Part shown: one piece after another, positions 1 through 10,894 of the stretch
Numbering within the stretch: position 1 is the first letter of the stretch
Layout of the letters: each line of letters starts with the position of its first letter
NCBI GenBank assembly: GCA_035610365.1
Contig: CM069433.1
Coordinates: forward strand, 176,220,882-176,284,881
Source: Aquatica leii
Taxonomy: Eukaryota; Arthropoda; Insecta; Coleoptera; Lampyridae
DNA: 64,000 nt
Direction: 5' to 3'
Translations under genes and position numbers: made by a program
The notes under the pieces: model-generated
What the model saw: the letters and a program-made list of their open reading frames with translations, nothing else
Databases searched by the model: none
What the model was told of the DNA's origin: nothing

Positions 1-4
1 TACT

Positions 5-2584
5 ATGTCAAAGTTTTCCAATTTAGTATCTGAAAAACTAGGCCGCACTCATGTATTAGAACACAATATTGATACAGGTGATGCTTCCCCTATTAAGCAA
101 CGTCAATATCTTTTGTCTCCGGCTATGCAGCAACATCTTCATAAAGAAGTTGATAATATGTTAGATTTGGGTGTTATTCGTCTATCCAATAGTCCATGGA
201 GTAGTCCTGTTCTGCTTGTTAAAAAGAAAACTGATGATCTCAGGTTATGTTATGATGCGCGAAAATTAAATAGTGTCACAAGAAAAGATGCGTTTCCACT
301 TCCTCGTACCGATGAGATTTTGAACCGATTACGTAATGCACAATTTTTGAGTAGTATTGATCTTAGAAAAGCTTTCTGGCAGATTCCGTTAGAAAAGTCT
401 TCTTGTGCTAAAACCGCTTTTTGTGTTCCCGGCAAAGGTTTATTTGAGTTCGTTGTAATGCCCTTTGGTTTGTCAAATAGTCCGCAAACAATGCAGAAAT
501 GCATGGAGCAAATTTTAGGTCCGCTTAGGTTAGATGAAAAAGTTTTTGTTTATCTCGATGATATTATTATTGCTTCCGAAACATTCGATGAACATATTTC
601 CGTTTTAAATGATTTGTGTAATCGTCTACGAAATGTTGGTTTTACGATAAATTTTGATAAGTGTCAATTTTGCCGATCTTCTTTAAAATTTTTTGGATTT
701 GTTATAGATAGTAAAGGTTTACGTACTGATCCAGATAAGGTTTCAGCTACTGAAGTTAAACGTGTTATTGGTTTGATTAGTTATTATAGACGTTTCATTA
801 AAGATTTTGCTCAGTTATCCGCTCCGATCACTTCTTTGATTAAGAATAAAAAGAAAGGTGAATCTATTCAATGGTCGCCAGAGGCAGAGTCAGCTTTTCA
901 GGAAATAAAACTTCGTATTACGTCTGCTCCAATTCTTGTTTCGCCCGATTTTAAATCTCCATTTTTCATACAGACTGATGCTAGTGATGTAGCATTAGGT
1001 GCTGTTCTGTTTCAAAACATTGATGGTTGCGAACATCCTGTCGCATACGCTAGTCGCACTTTGACTACAGCAGAGCGCAAATATTCTGCTACTGAAAGAG
1101 AGTTTTTAGGTGTTATTTTTGGTATTGAACACTTTCGTGGTTATGTAGAAGGAATGCCTTTTACTGTTATTACGGATTGCGCTGCATTAAAATGGCTTCA
1201 TAATATTAAAGAACCTACTGGTCGTTTGGCTAGATGGTGTATGCGTCTCGCTCAATTCGACTTCAAAGTACAACATCGTCCTGGTAAATTGAATGTAATT
1301 CCGGATGCGTCATCCCGTTCTGTTTCGATTGTTGATATAGACTCATTTAGTCCTGATGAGTGGTATTTGAATATGATTGATAAAGTTAAGAATTTCCCTG
1401 ATTTTAAAGTTGAAGGTGATCATTTGTACAAATTCATACCGTCCGTATATCCTTTAGAGTCTAATATACCTGATTGGAAATTAGTAGTTCCTACTGTGAA
1501 TAGAGAACAAATTTTGCAACGTTGTCATGATGATTCGACAGCAGCACATTTTGGTGTGAACAAAACTTTGTTACGAATTTCTGAATTTTATTATTGGCCT
1601 AAAATGCGTCATACTATTAGCAAATACGTTAGGAAATGTAAAATTTGTGCTAGTCAAAAGAGTACAAATGTTAGTCGTCCAGGTCTGACGGGTAAGGAAA
1701 AAATAGTTAGTTTCCCTTTCCAACTAGTTAGCATGGATCTTCTAGGACCATTGTCTAGATCTAAAAAAGGCAATCAGTATCTTTTTGTTGTTACAGATTG
1801 GTTCACTAAGTATGTTTTAGTTCAACCTTTACGTACGGCTACTACGAAGCCTATGATTAAGTTTTTGAAAGAACAAGTCTTTTCGATATTTGGTGTTCCT
1901 CAAATTGTTATGTTTGATAATGGTTCGCAATTCGTTTCGAAGGAATTTCGTACATTTTTGGATTCCCAAAAAGTTCAAAAAGTCTGGATGAATGCGAAAT
2001 ATCATCCACAAGTAAACCCTACGGAAAGAGTAAATCGTGTACTCGTTACTGCTATTTCGTCTTATATAAAAGATTCTCATCGTGAATGGGATAAGCACAT
2101 ATTTGACATTGCTCAAGCTATTCGTCTGGCATGTCATGATGCTACTGGAGTCTCTCCCGCATTTTTAGTTTTCGGACGTCATGTTCCTCCCACTGCTGAT
2201 ATTTACGCCTCTGTTAATCCCAATGAACCCTTAGAAATCGCTAAAAAGTTGTTTTGGTCCCGTGAATTGGCCCAATTACCTGAATTGTATGAAGATGTGA
2301 AAGTTCGTCTTCATAAAGCATATGAAAATAATGCTAAATATTATAATCTACGTAAACGTCCGATAAACTTTTCTGTTGGTGATATTGTATGGAAGCGTAA
2401 TTTTGTGTTATCCGACGCTTCTCGTGGTTTTTCAAAAAAACTCGCCCCTAAGTACATTCCATGTAGAGTTATTAAGATTCTCTCTCAGTTGGTTTACCAA
2501 TTGGAAGATATGAACGGTAGCAACCTTGGAAACTTCCATGTTAAAGATTTAAAGGAAAATTATTGTGATTTTTCTGAACAATAA
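5..2584 (+). CDS. pol: Ty3/gypsy retrotransposon Pol polyprotein (RT, RNase H, integrase), 5' part outside window
   Basis: An 859-residue open frame without stops. Reverse transcriptase spans about residues 40-250, with the catalytic YLDD box near 183-186 and the FGLSNSP motif before it. RNase H follows (TDASDVALGAVL near 321; DCAALKWL; ends at DASSR). The integrase has an HHCC zinc finger (about 507-550, ending C-x2-C in KCKICASQ), and a core with D in MDLLGP (about 576), D in FDNGSQF (about 638) and E in NPTERVN 36 residues later, the D,D-35-E spacing. The C-terminal 60 residues resemble the GPY/F module (KLAPKYIPCRVI). No chromodomain is seen. Protease and gag must lie upstream of the window, and the listed ATG is only the first in frame. 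Oddity: after TDPDKV the usual dozen residues (normally x-FP-x-P-x-N) before the E-V-K/R-x-x-x-G-L motif are missing, an apparent in-frame deletion in the connection region. Codons are less AT-extreme than the surroundings, so this copy is comparatively young. Confidence 0.93.
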   Translation: MSKFSNLVSEKLGRTHVLEHNIDTGDASPIKQRQYLLSPAMQQHLHKEVDNMLDLGVIRLSNSPWSSPVLLVKKKTDDLRLCYDARKLNSVTRKDAFPLPRTDEILNRLRNAQFLSSIDLRKAFWQIPLEKSSCAKTAFCVPGKGLFEFVVMPFGLSNSPQTMQKCMEQILGPLRLDEKVFVYLDDIIIASETFDEHISVLNDLCNRLRNVGFTINFDKCQFCRSSLKFFGFVIDSKGLRTDPDKVSATEVKRVIGLISYYRRFIKDFAQLSAPITSLIKNKKKGESIQWSPEAESAFQEIKLRITSAPILVSPDFKSPFFIQTDASDVALGAVLFQNIDGCEHPVAYASRTLTTAERKYSATEREFLGVIFGIEHFRGYVEGMPFTVITDCAALKWLHNIKEPTGRLARWCMRLAQFDFKVQHRPGKLNVIPDASSRSVSIVDIDSFSPDEWYLNMIDKVKNFPDFKVEGDHLYKFIPSVYPLESNIPDWKLVVPTVNREQILQRCHDDSTAAHFGVNKTLLRISEFYYWPKMRHTISKYVRKCKICASQKSTNVSRPGLTGKEKIVSFPFQLVSMDLLGPLSRSKKGNQYLFVVTDWFTKYVLVQPLRTATTKPMIKFLKEQVFSIFGVPQIVMFDNGSQFVSKEFRTFLDSQKVQKVWMNAKYHPQVNPTERVNRVLVTAISSYIKDSHREWDKHIFDIAQAIRLACHDATGVSPAFLVFGRHVPPTADIYASVNPNEPLEIAKKLFWSRELAQLPELYEDVKVRLHKAYENNAKYYNLRKRPINFSVGDIVWKRNFVLSDASRGFSKKLAPKYIPCRVIKILSQLVYQLEDMNGSNLGNFHVKDLKENYCDFSEQ

Positions 2585-3468
2585 ATATTTTGTATAGTTA
2601 TTAGTCCACTGTAAATAAGTTCTTTTTATATTTAGTAAGTTGATTTAACGATTGTTTATGTTTGTCTATTTGTATTTTTAGGTAGTTGTTTAGTTGTGGG
2701 TGTATAACATTATGAGTGGATCCCGTGAAGCTCAGAAGTTCCCTCTCCTTAAATTGCCTATTATCAAATGTGTCAGACTATAGTGATCTTAAGTTAATTT
2801 TATTTTTATTGGTACAGTTCTGTTCTAGGTTATAAGAAACCGTGTATTGAAGGTTATTTCTTTATCTGAATTATTTTGTTATTAGCTACGTTTCGAAAGT
2901 TTCTTTACGATAAACATTTTTGAAAGTTGGTATTCGATCATCTGTTATGTTATATTCTTTTCTTACGGTATCTTTAGGACTCACTTAGTATGTTTTTTAC
3001 TTAGAAGGGAGCTCCATGAATTGATGTTTGGGAATGTTTGTTGTGTGTATGATTCGAAGGATTTTGTTCCGATTGTTTCGTATGATTCCGATACTTGTGA
3101 AATTAGTTTTAATGATACATCCGGTTCCGATTTCAAGTTCTTCTCCGACAATTACTCATTTTTTTCTTGTTTTTTTTTTGACTAAGTAGCGAGTGTAACG
3201 TGCATTTTTTTACAATTGAATACGTCTGATTTTCGTTAACATTATTGTATTCACTGTTTATGTAAATTCTTTTGCGCAATGCATTTGGTGCTGCACATGC
3301 GTTTTGAGCCTTCTTCTTAAGTACGAAGTCATCCTCCGACATCTTACGTTTCGCAATGAAGTAAAGCGGACATTTTTTTTGCGTGCTGCAAAAAGTGGAA
3401 TTACCACTTATTTAATTTGTGTTTGTGAATTTTTGCCCTAATGGTGAAAATTAGTTATGCCGGCGTCT

Positions 3469-3540
3469 GGTAGTAGCACTTTCGTTTGGTAGTAACACTT
3501 GCGTTTGATAGTAGCATTTGCGTTTCGTTGCAGTACTTGC
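3469..3540. repeat. About four tandem ~19-20 bp units downstream of gypsy pol
   Basis: Successive units read ggtagtagcactttcgttt, ggtagtaacacttgcgttt, gatagtagcatttgcgtttc and a decayed fourth, gttgcagtacttgcg. Short tandem repeats are common in LTR and 3' UTR regions of gypsy elements. A link to the adjacent pol is inferred from position only. Confidence 0.7.
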
Positions 3541-3997
3541 GAAAAATGAAAGATAAAACCCGTTAATTTGAAGGGGTAAGTCATTTTTGTTTTGATTCGA
3601 ATTGTGTAATTCATCGCAATTTACGTTTTAGTTTTTTCTTTGTTCCGGATTTTTGGTTTCGTTCTTATACGATGTTTTTAAGTATGAAAGTCTTATGAGT
3701 ACGATTTCGATCTTTATACGTCTGCGATTATGGAAACTACGACCTACGATTATCAATTTTATTGATTTCAAAGGCAAGATATCAATCAAATCTTCGTAAA
3801 AAAATTAAAAATACGATTTACGGAAATTGCATCATATTGCATCATTTTAATGAGTCATAATGACCACACCCTAAATAGAAGCTGCGCAATTCGTAAGTGA
3901 CAACCTTCAAGGACACGTATGTACATAATCTGTAATTATTAGTTCTAAGTTTTGTTCTTGGTTTCAATATTTAACCATTTTAATATAAAAAATATTG

Positions 3998-4008
3998 TGG
4001 CGTCCAAC
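3998..4008 (+). other. Primer-binding-site-like motif (tRNA-Lys type start)
   Basis: The bases tggcgtccaac match the start of the primer-binding site complementary to tRNA-Lys that is used by several gypsy-type elements (TGGCGYCCAAC...). It lies about 1.4 kb after pol, where an LTR end would be expected. A PBS directly after a 3' LTR would mean a second, tandem copy began here. The match stops after 11 bases, so this is tentative. Confidence 0.3.
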
Positions 4009-4369
4009 TTATAAAATTTTTGTATTTATCAAATTGAAAATTATTAATCTTAAGTAACGAAGAATTCCCACGACTCTAATTAATTAAATCTGAAAATTTC
4101 TCATTGCTCTTATGTAGTTTATTTTTAAATGTGTGTTTTGAATAAATATTTTTGTGAGCTGGCTGATGCATTCATTTGTTTGTTATATATTTGTGTGTTA
4201 CAAATTTTGGCACGATAAATTATTTGTAGTATGTTACAATATTTAAAGATTTAGATTTTATAAAGTTTATTATTTTTACTGACTCGTCAAGAACACTTAA
4301 AAAAAAAGTAAATTTTTGACAGCTAATGCTTGGCGGTGAATATACAGTGACTACTGCTACAATGTTTAG

Positions 4370-5140
4370 CAATTTCTTTGATCTTTGCCTGCAGTTTTTG
4401 CTACGATCACTTTTGCTCCATCAGTGCAAAAATCAATGCAATAGTCTCATGGTAATCCATTTTCGCAAAAATAGTTGTTAACAACTTTGAAAATTGCAGC
4501 TCTAGTGGAATTACTTTGTAACGATTTACAAATAAGTAGATCTTCTTCTATAGCATGTTTGTATTGATACCGTACAAATATTAACAATATTGCTAGCTCT
4601 GCTACATGAATGAATTCGTTCGTTTGTAGAGAAAACTTACAAGACTTTAGACGAGAAGATATCTTAGATTTTATCTTATCTGAGAGATCTTTTATGCGGC
4701 GAGATACTGTATCATTCGAAAACTGATATTATGGACAGTTGACAGTTGTTTAGCCGATTTTTCGTCTAAAATACATTATACCATGTCAATTGCAGACTCT
4801 TTTATGAACTTTACTGGTATTGTGTGAGGCTCTCTAGCAATTGCAATTTTGTACGAAACAATGTAGAAACGTGCGGCAGCATTTTTGTTAACTGTCAGTG
4901 ATGCTTGGAGCATAAACGTTTTGGTTTTTAAAAACTTTTCTTGTTTTCGATTAAAAAATTCTGTCGTCTTATTTGTATATTTCGGATGCAAAGATTGGAA
5001 ATTAGGAAGCATTTTCGCAAGAAACATAGAACTGTTTGCTAAAATTTTGTTAGACAAAGCACAAGGACAATTATCAAAATTCATAAATTCAAAAGCTATA
5101 TAACTTTCGTCATACTTTCTCTTTTTTTGTGTCTTATGAG
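4370..5140 (-). pseudogene. Old hAT transposase N-terminal half (SCAND3/ZBED-like), disrupted
   Basis: Read on the minus strand from the young hAT insertion at 5140 downwards. It begins KKRKYDESYIAFEF, the typical start after a leader in this hAT group, then FLARMLP-like and NRKQEKFLKTKTFMLQASL, then REPHTIPVKFIKE, all hallmarks of SCAND3/ZBED/FAM200-type hAT proteins. Further on, with frameshifts, come YQYKHAIEEDLL, a CKSLQ-like segment and FCTDGAK, which holds the second catalytic aspartate region. The C-terminal half, including the dimerisation domain, is absent. The 5' leader continues on the far side of the insertion (7239 to about 7300, reading MSESSNRRSL). Several frameshifts and stops make it a fossil. 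Confidence 0.7.
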
Positions 5141-7238
5141 TAAAGAGCGGACAATTAGGCAAATGCCTGGAGCTTGCCTATTTTGCCTTTTAGTGTAATT
5201 TTTTGTTTTTTTTGCCTTTTTAAAAAGTATTATTTTATATTCCCTTTTTACATATAAGTTTTGAAACATTTTTTGCTCAAAAGGTGCTATAAATAACAAC
5301 AAGGATTTTCATGTTTTATTAAACAATGATTTCCAGAAAACATTAAATACAAAAGCCGCTTATAGAGAAGAACTATTGTAAGAATTTATATTAGGATTAT
5401 GTACAATGACAGGGTTAATAGAACACTATTTACAAAACCGGAGTGATTTCGAAATGAATTATATTTTATAGGTCTATTCAGTACCTAAGTAAAGCAAACA
5501 AATATAGATAATTTTTATTCTGTCCGGTGGGATTCCTTTAATGAATGAAACACGTGACTAAAATATTCTTTGTTTGTTATAAACACCTGTGATATTGTCA
5601 CACTGTGATAGTCTATTGCAACCAACGGGGAAAACCTTTTTTGTCAAGTTTGTTCAAAATCAGTAAGTTTGTATTACTTATCTTAATTTAAATGCTTATA
5701 ATTACTAGTATATGTATTATTTTAGATCGGTGCTACTAAAAAGTACCATGCAAAACAACACATGGGTAGTGGTTAACTATGAAACAACCATTGTTAAAAA
5801 ACGTTCTAGAAGAACAGAATAAACCTGGCCCATCAAAAACAACTTTTGCTCTAGATTTGTACAAAGCATTGGTGTCGGCTCAAATTCCTCTTAAAAAACT
5901 TGATATCATTTTTCGCAGTTTCCTCGAAAAATACACCGAACAAGTTGTTCCAGATGAATCAACTTTGAGAAAAAATTATTTAAACATATGTTACCAATCA
6001 GTAAGCAGTTTAATTACAGTATTAATAGTTTTCAAAATGCTGGTTTACCTTTTATAGAAAATACAGACAATAAGGAATGACATTGGGGACCATTGCGTTT
6101 GGACTTCGGTTGATGAAACAACCGATTGCAGAGGTCGATATATAGCAAATTTTGTAGTTGGTAAATTGTCTGAACTAGAACCAGCAAAAGCTCATTTGCT
6201 AGCATCCAAAGAAATTTCACAGACCAATCACAAAACAGTTGCAAATTTTTTCGATGATTGTTTACGTAGGTTTTTTTTTAATGATTGATTAATATAATCT
6301 AATCTATTAATAGCAATTATATAATTTTATGTTTGTAGGGCTTCTGTATGTATGCCAATGGCGTAAAAAAAATGTTCTCTTATTCGTAACAGATGCAGCA
6401 CCTTATATGATCAAATCCGCTCAAGCATTAGAAATATTTTATCCGAATTTAAAACATTTAACTTGTCTAGCACATAGAATACATAGGGTGTGTGAATTCA
6501 TTAGAGACGAGTTTGCAATAGTAAACAAGTTAATTTCTGCCACCAAAAAGGTAAAAATCTCGAACATATTAGATTCTCTTTTTGATTATTGGATCTTGTT
6601 TCAAGTTTTTGTGAGTAAGGGCCTATAAAGAAAAACTTCTAGATGTTAAACTTCCAACGGAACCTATCACAACAAGATAAGGAACTTAATTATCTGCTTG
6701 CATTTTTTATGCCACACATTTTGAAAAAATTAAAGAAATACAGTGCATACTATAATCTGACATTGTCTTTTAAGAGCAATTATAAGAGCATGTCCAGGGA
6801 CTATAGGAAGAAAAATTAATCAAAAATTGGATTCCGGTACATCAAAAAACCCTTGCTTAGCACTCTTTAAACAACTGACTGAAATTCAAAAAAGGGAGGT
6901 CATGAACCATCAAAAGAAAATATCTTTAACTATAACAGAAACATCGGCATTAAAATTTGCTCCACTAACATCTTGTGATGTCGAAAGAACTTTTTCCTTC
7001 TATAAAAATATTTTAAATGATAAAAGGCAACAGCTTCTTGGTCAAAATATTGAGAAATATTTGATTTGTGCTTGGGAAAATAATAGCACTTAATAAACAT
7101 TGTAAAACACAAAAATAAACTGTAAATGTTAATAGATTTTTGTGCTTTTTTATTGCCTTTTTGGCAGGTTTAATATGCCTTTTATGCCACCTTTTTTGGT
7201 ATTTTTTCTTGCCTTACCATCCGCTTTTTACTCATGAG
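5133..7238 (+). mobile_element. hAT-superfamily DNA transposon with TIRs and 8-bp TSD, inserted in an older hAT
   Basis: Element limits are 5141-7230. The left end reads taaagagcgg...ttaggcaa and the right end, reverse-complemented, taaaaagcgg...taaggcaa, giving imperfect TIRs of about 22 bp. The flanking 8-mers are cttatgag (5133-5140) and ctcatgag (7231-7238), a 7/8 target duplication of the length expected for hAT. The interior encodes a hAT transposase on the plus strand. The insertion splits the KKRKYDES leader of the older minus-strand hAT gene; removing the element rejoins that leader in frame as SHETQKKRKYDES. Confidence 0.85.
5620..7093 (+). pseudogene. hAT transposase with introns (CGGBP1-like hAT subgroup), decayed
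   Basis: Four coding blocks read as one transposase. First, 5620-5662 and 5726-5776 give a C-x2-C (FCQVC) followed by HAKQH, a split BED-type finger, with a GTAAGT...TTTTAG intron (5663-5725) in phase. Second, 5779-6000 gives [19 protein letters not shown] and ESTLRKNYL. Third, after a 57-bp GTAAGC...TATAG intron (6001-6057), 6058-6265 gives VWTSVDETTD, which carries the first catalytic Asp. Fourth, after a 73-bp GT...TGTAG intron (6266-6338), 6339 onward gives NVLLFVTDAAPYM (second Asp) and CLAHRIHRV. A damaged stretch around 6620-6820 (LLDVKLPTEP is visible) precedes 6827-7093, the C-terminal dimerisation region (APLTSCDVERTFSFYKNIL). A stop at 5774-5776 with a frameshift, and the damaged middle, make it non-functional. 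Confidence 0.8.
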
Positions 7239-7829
7239 ATTTATTTCAAAATTAAAGGCGCGAAGATTGTCGTACTAAAGAACGTCTATTACTACTTTCT
7301 GACATAACTAAGGTATCTGCTTCTGAACACTCTAAATAAAAGAAAATATAATAACAATACATAATAAGAAATCTGAAAAAAACTAAACTAAAAGAACCAA
7401 GCTTTAATTTTGTATTTTATGGACTTGTTAATGTACGTAGTTTTTTTAAGTTTTTGCTTTTAGCCAACGCTCCATTGCAAACAATTGATAACACACCGCT
7501 CATAAAATATAAAGAACTATGACGCACTGGTAGTTATTAACGCAGACAGATGTTAATTGGGAACAGTCATTGTTTCTAAAAGAGATTTGTTTAGGTTGCC
7601 AGATTACTTTGATGCTTTGGTAGATTTCATACGTATTTGTTAGATTTAATTTTTTAGGGTATAACATGTACGCTATTACTTGAAATTTTAAAGGCTGTAA
7701 TTGTTTTTGATGTAGTATTTAAAAGTACTTAGTGGTATTTGCTAGTGTCGGTACAAAATTAACAACTACACCTATCTATAAAGTTTTAAATATGTATACA
7801 AATAAGCAGTACGTATTAAACGCATCTTA
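7239..7829. other. Non-coding AT-rich flank
   Basis: Apart from the presumed leader of the old hAT gene (minus strand, first about 70 bases), nothing recognisable is seen. Confidence 0.5.
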
Positions 7830-8191
7830 CTAAGGTGTATTCTTTTACAAGATAGAGCGCGCGTAAACAAATACTTGCGATGTTCACGTGAACATGCCGC
7901 ACATAACTGTACCTACTCATTACTCAGTATTTTTGGTTGATAGTGCTGAATTTCTTACATTTTTGTGGTGCTTCTAATAATTAGGTACACGCATGCTTTA
8001 ATTTTTAGACACGCTATATAATGATACATAAATAAAATTCTATCCGAATCCGGGCCTGAACAAATATCCCACTTGTTTTTAACGAGCACTAGAATACAAT
8101 AGGCGTTTACAACAGCACCTAATGATCATGCATAGAACATGCAATTTATTTTGTTTACGTGAGCTCTATCTTGAAAATGAATACACTTTAG
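7830..8191. mobile_element. 362-bp MITE with ~45-bp TIRs and TA target duplication
   Basis: The left end (7830 onward, ctaaggtgtattc...) and the reverse complement of the right end (ending 8191, ctaaagtgtattc...) match over about 45 bases with only a few mismatches, both running on into gtaaacaaa. Each end is flanked by TA (7828-7829 and 8192-8193), as in Tc1/mariner-type elements. There is no coding capacity. A perfect 16-bp palindrome, atgttcacgtgaacat, sits inside at 7880-7895. Confidence 0.85.
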
Positions 8192-8193
8192 TA

Positions 8194-9300
8194 ACTATTC
8201 ATTGTTTATATTTATATGTACATCTAAATTTGACAGATTCTTAAATCACAATTATTTGCTGGAACCCAAATTCCTAGAGGTTAGTGATTGTTGAAATAAT
8301 ATAATTATATACTTTGATAACGCACTATATAAAACAAAGCATGAAGTGCGTGTTTTAAACGTAAACACAATTCTGTTGAGATTAAAGCAGTTATACTTTT
8401 AGCATATTACAAACATTTTTAAAATTAATTATTGCTTTTTTGGAAGCGTACACGTGATTACGCATTTTTTTGTTCGTTCGCGGAGCCCATAAAAATACTT
8501 CGCAGAGCCTTAAGGCACTTTGAGAAACGCTGATTTAGAGAATGTAAGATACAGTTGACATAAGCAAACAAGTAAAACGAAGGGGCGTGACTGAGGACGC
8601 TTTAATTTTGACAGTACATTCCAAGTAAAAAGTATTTTGGCGTTACGTAATATGCATTATAAGAAGTTTCCATTTAAATACTACTGCTCAGTAATTTCAG
8701 TTATAACAACTTATGTTACATATCTATTATTTTACACAATCTATAAGAATGAAATCACCTTTTTAGATTGATTACTAGAATTTGCAGACATTGTACTAAG
8801 TTAGTAATCTGATTGGTAATATAATTACCAAAACCTACAATTTGGAGTAACAAACCATTAACCATCCTCCTTTCGACTGCCTAAAGAATCTGAAGACATG
8901 TATAGAAATTTATCGATCAAAATATTCCCAGTTTTTTTTTAAATTAGTAACAACAAACTTAAATAATACTTAAGAATTAAGTTTTCGTAAGTGTTTTTAT
9001 TTATTTTCTTATTCATTTAATTGTAATATTACAAAAACAGTTGATCCTTATATACAGAGCTACAAAACTTGAACAATTTACTTTGTTATACTTAAAAAAA
9101 ATTACGAGATTTTACCAATAATTATAAGAGAATTATGTATTACATTAAAACAGAACATAAATGTTATTAGAAAAACAATACATTCTTAGGCTGTAATTAT
9201 CCCGACACAAAACAAGATAAATGTTATCTTAAAATCATTTAAGTGTTACAGTTTAACTATTCTACTGCAAGACTTTATGCGATTTTTTCTTTTTGACCAC
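8194..9300. other. No recognisable feature
   Basis: AT-rich sequence with no coherent open frame, no TIR pair and no similarity to other parts of the window that I could see. Confidence 0.5.
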
Positions 9301-10350
9301 CTCAAAAATATTTATGTACTCAAAAATTGAAAACTGTTAAAACCTAAACAATCATTTTCGATCATAACATTTAAATTTAATTTAAACTTGTAAATTTTGT
9401 AAACATATTTAAAGATTACTACACTTTTGTAACATTCAACAAAAAAAACATCGTGCTTAACATTTGGTCCTTCAAGCAAAAACAACAGGAGGCGGTCCAC
9501 CGACAATTAAACATTCGAAGAAGTGAAAAAATATATGGTCCTTCCATCATTCAACGTAAAATTTGTTTGATCACTGACCCCCTAGAATGTGGTATTGTTT
9601 AAATATTGATTACCTGGGTAAGTGTCCAACTAGCATCGTGCTTAACATATTGTTCTTCGAGCTGCTGTCCAATGTCGAGCGGAAAAAATTATTACGGTTC
9701 ACCCACGGTCCAAACTTAGAAGAAGTGGTTTAACTACAGCTCGTCAATTTACGAAGTGAAGAAACATTATATTTACAACAGCTTTACAACCTGTTTATGA
9801 TTTTTGGAATACAAACTACGAAGCAGCAGTAAAACCAATCCTTCCACAACAATCAGTTAAGTAAATTTGGTAAACACAATTTATCGTTTAGAGATGGCAA
9901 TATGTTCAAACATAAACAATCATAATTGATCATAACATACAAATTTAATTTAAACTTTCGAGCAAAAACAACAGGAGGCGGTCCATCAACAATTACACAT
10001 TCAAAGAAGTGAAGAAATATATGTTCCTTCGAGCCAAGTCTTACAAGAAGTGGTTAAACTACAGCCCTTTAAAATTATACGGTCTATCCACGGTCCAAAC
10101 TTAGAAGAGGTGGTGAAACGACCCAGATGAAAACGAAGCATATCGTTGCCGAGATTTGCATTTGGTTCTAAGAATGAAAAGAAAACGAAAAATTTTAACA
10201 ACCTGTTAAAATAATTACCATTACCACGGTCCACCCACGTTCCAAACCTACATGAAATAGTTCGTACAGCCCTTCAAAATTATTACGGTCCATCCACGGT
10301 CCGAACTTAGAAGAAGTGGTGAAACTAGGCAGGTGAAAACGAAGCAGACC
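9300..10350. repeat. Cluster of degenerate direct repeats (cggtccacccacggtcc family)
   Basis: A block at 9340-9530 (aacaatcattttcgatcataacat, then caacaggaggcggtccac) recurs at 9905-10025, about 550 bp later. A second motif, cacggtccaaacttagaagaagtggt, occurs near 9700, 10095 and 10295, with a weaker fourth copy near 10230 followed by cagcccttcaaaattattacggtcc. No frame is conserved between copies, so this looks like a decayed non-coding tandem or satellite-like array, or duplicated UTR sequence. Confidence 0.65.
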
Positions 10351-10373
10351 ATCGCCGGTTTAAGAAAATCTAA

Positions 10374-10807
10374 TTAAGACCGATTATCAAGATCTTTAAG
10401 CACCTTAGTTAAAACCCTGCCAATAACAGAAAGTCCAGCATCAATTTGCTGTTGTACCGCAGCCAACCTGGCATTTCTTTTCAAATGAGTTTTTTGTATG
10501 CACGCCTTTGGTTCCGGGTTGAGCAAAGGTGAATCCAGGCAACAATTAGAAGGCGAAGGATACTTTAAAAATAATTTTTGTTTTAGTTGTGGATTCAAAG
10601 CATTTTTTATAATGGTTAACGAAGACTCTGCCGCATTATGTTGTATCGATGGTTCGACATTTGGCACTTTTATTATATTATTCGTAATAATTTTACGAAT
10701 GTGCGATGGTAAAGGAACTTGAGCCGACTCTAATGGACCTGCCAGGTCTTCTGGCGCATCCAGAATGGCATCTACGTTTTCATGTGGGAATTGATTATCA
10801 GAATTAC
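10374..10807 (-). pseudogene. DIRS-like/gag-type retrotransposon ORF, C-terminal exon
   Basis: The minus-strand frame reads from a likely splice acceptor at about 10808 (TTATATCCAG before GTAATTCTG) to a stop at 10374. The body includes LNPQLKQKLFLKYPSPSNC, then a Pro-rich LLNPEPKACIQ and a helical tail, QQQIDAGLSVIGRVLTKVL. That order (a KYPxPxNC motif, a P/N-rich stretch, and a helix ending in repeated hydrophobic heptads) is what I recall from gag-like proteins of DIRS/tyrosine-recombinase retroelements and their multi-copy insect relatives. The open frame extends upstream to 10910, but that part reads like intron translation. No recombinase or RT is present nearby. The assignment is from pattern memory only. 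Confidence 0.4.
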
Positions 10808-10894
10808 CTGGATATAACAAAAATCGAATTAAGATTGTTCTTAGTTGGTAGGCGAAAAAAAACCGAATAAAAATTAATGAAGAAGTCCATATTA

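Larger units (their letters stand above)
2585..4330. other. 3' non-coding region of the gypsy element and flank
   Basis: No coding sequence is recognisable after the pol stop. The region contains a four-unit short repeat (3469-3540) and, at 3998-4008, a primer-binding-site-like sequence. A long terminal repeat is expected here, but with a single copy in view its limits cannot be fixed. A short minus-strand open frame at 3133-3342 has no family resemblance and is left out. Confidence 0.5.

Noticed and set aside
250..504. Minus-strand frame inside gypsy pol
   Set aside because: Shadow of the plus-strand pol gene.
1829..2137. Minus-strand frame inside the gypsy integrase
   Set aside because: Shadow of the plus-strand pol gene.
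8041..8075. tRNA or SINE promoter box (gaatccgggcctg)
   Set aside because: It lies inside the MITE, and no A box/B box spacing or cloverleaf could be built.
10498..10722. Plus-strand frame over the gag-type exon
   Set aside because: The minus-strand reading carries the recognisable motif order and a splice acceptor.
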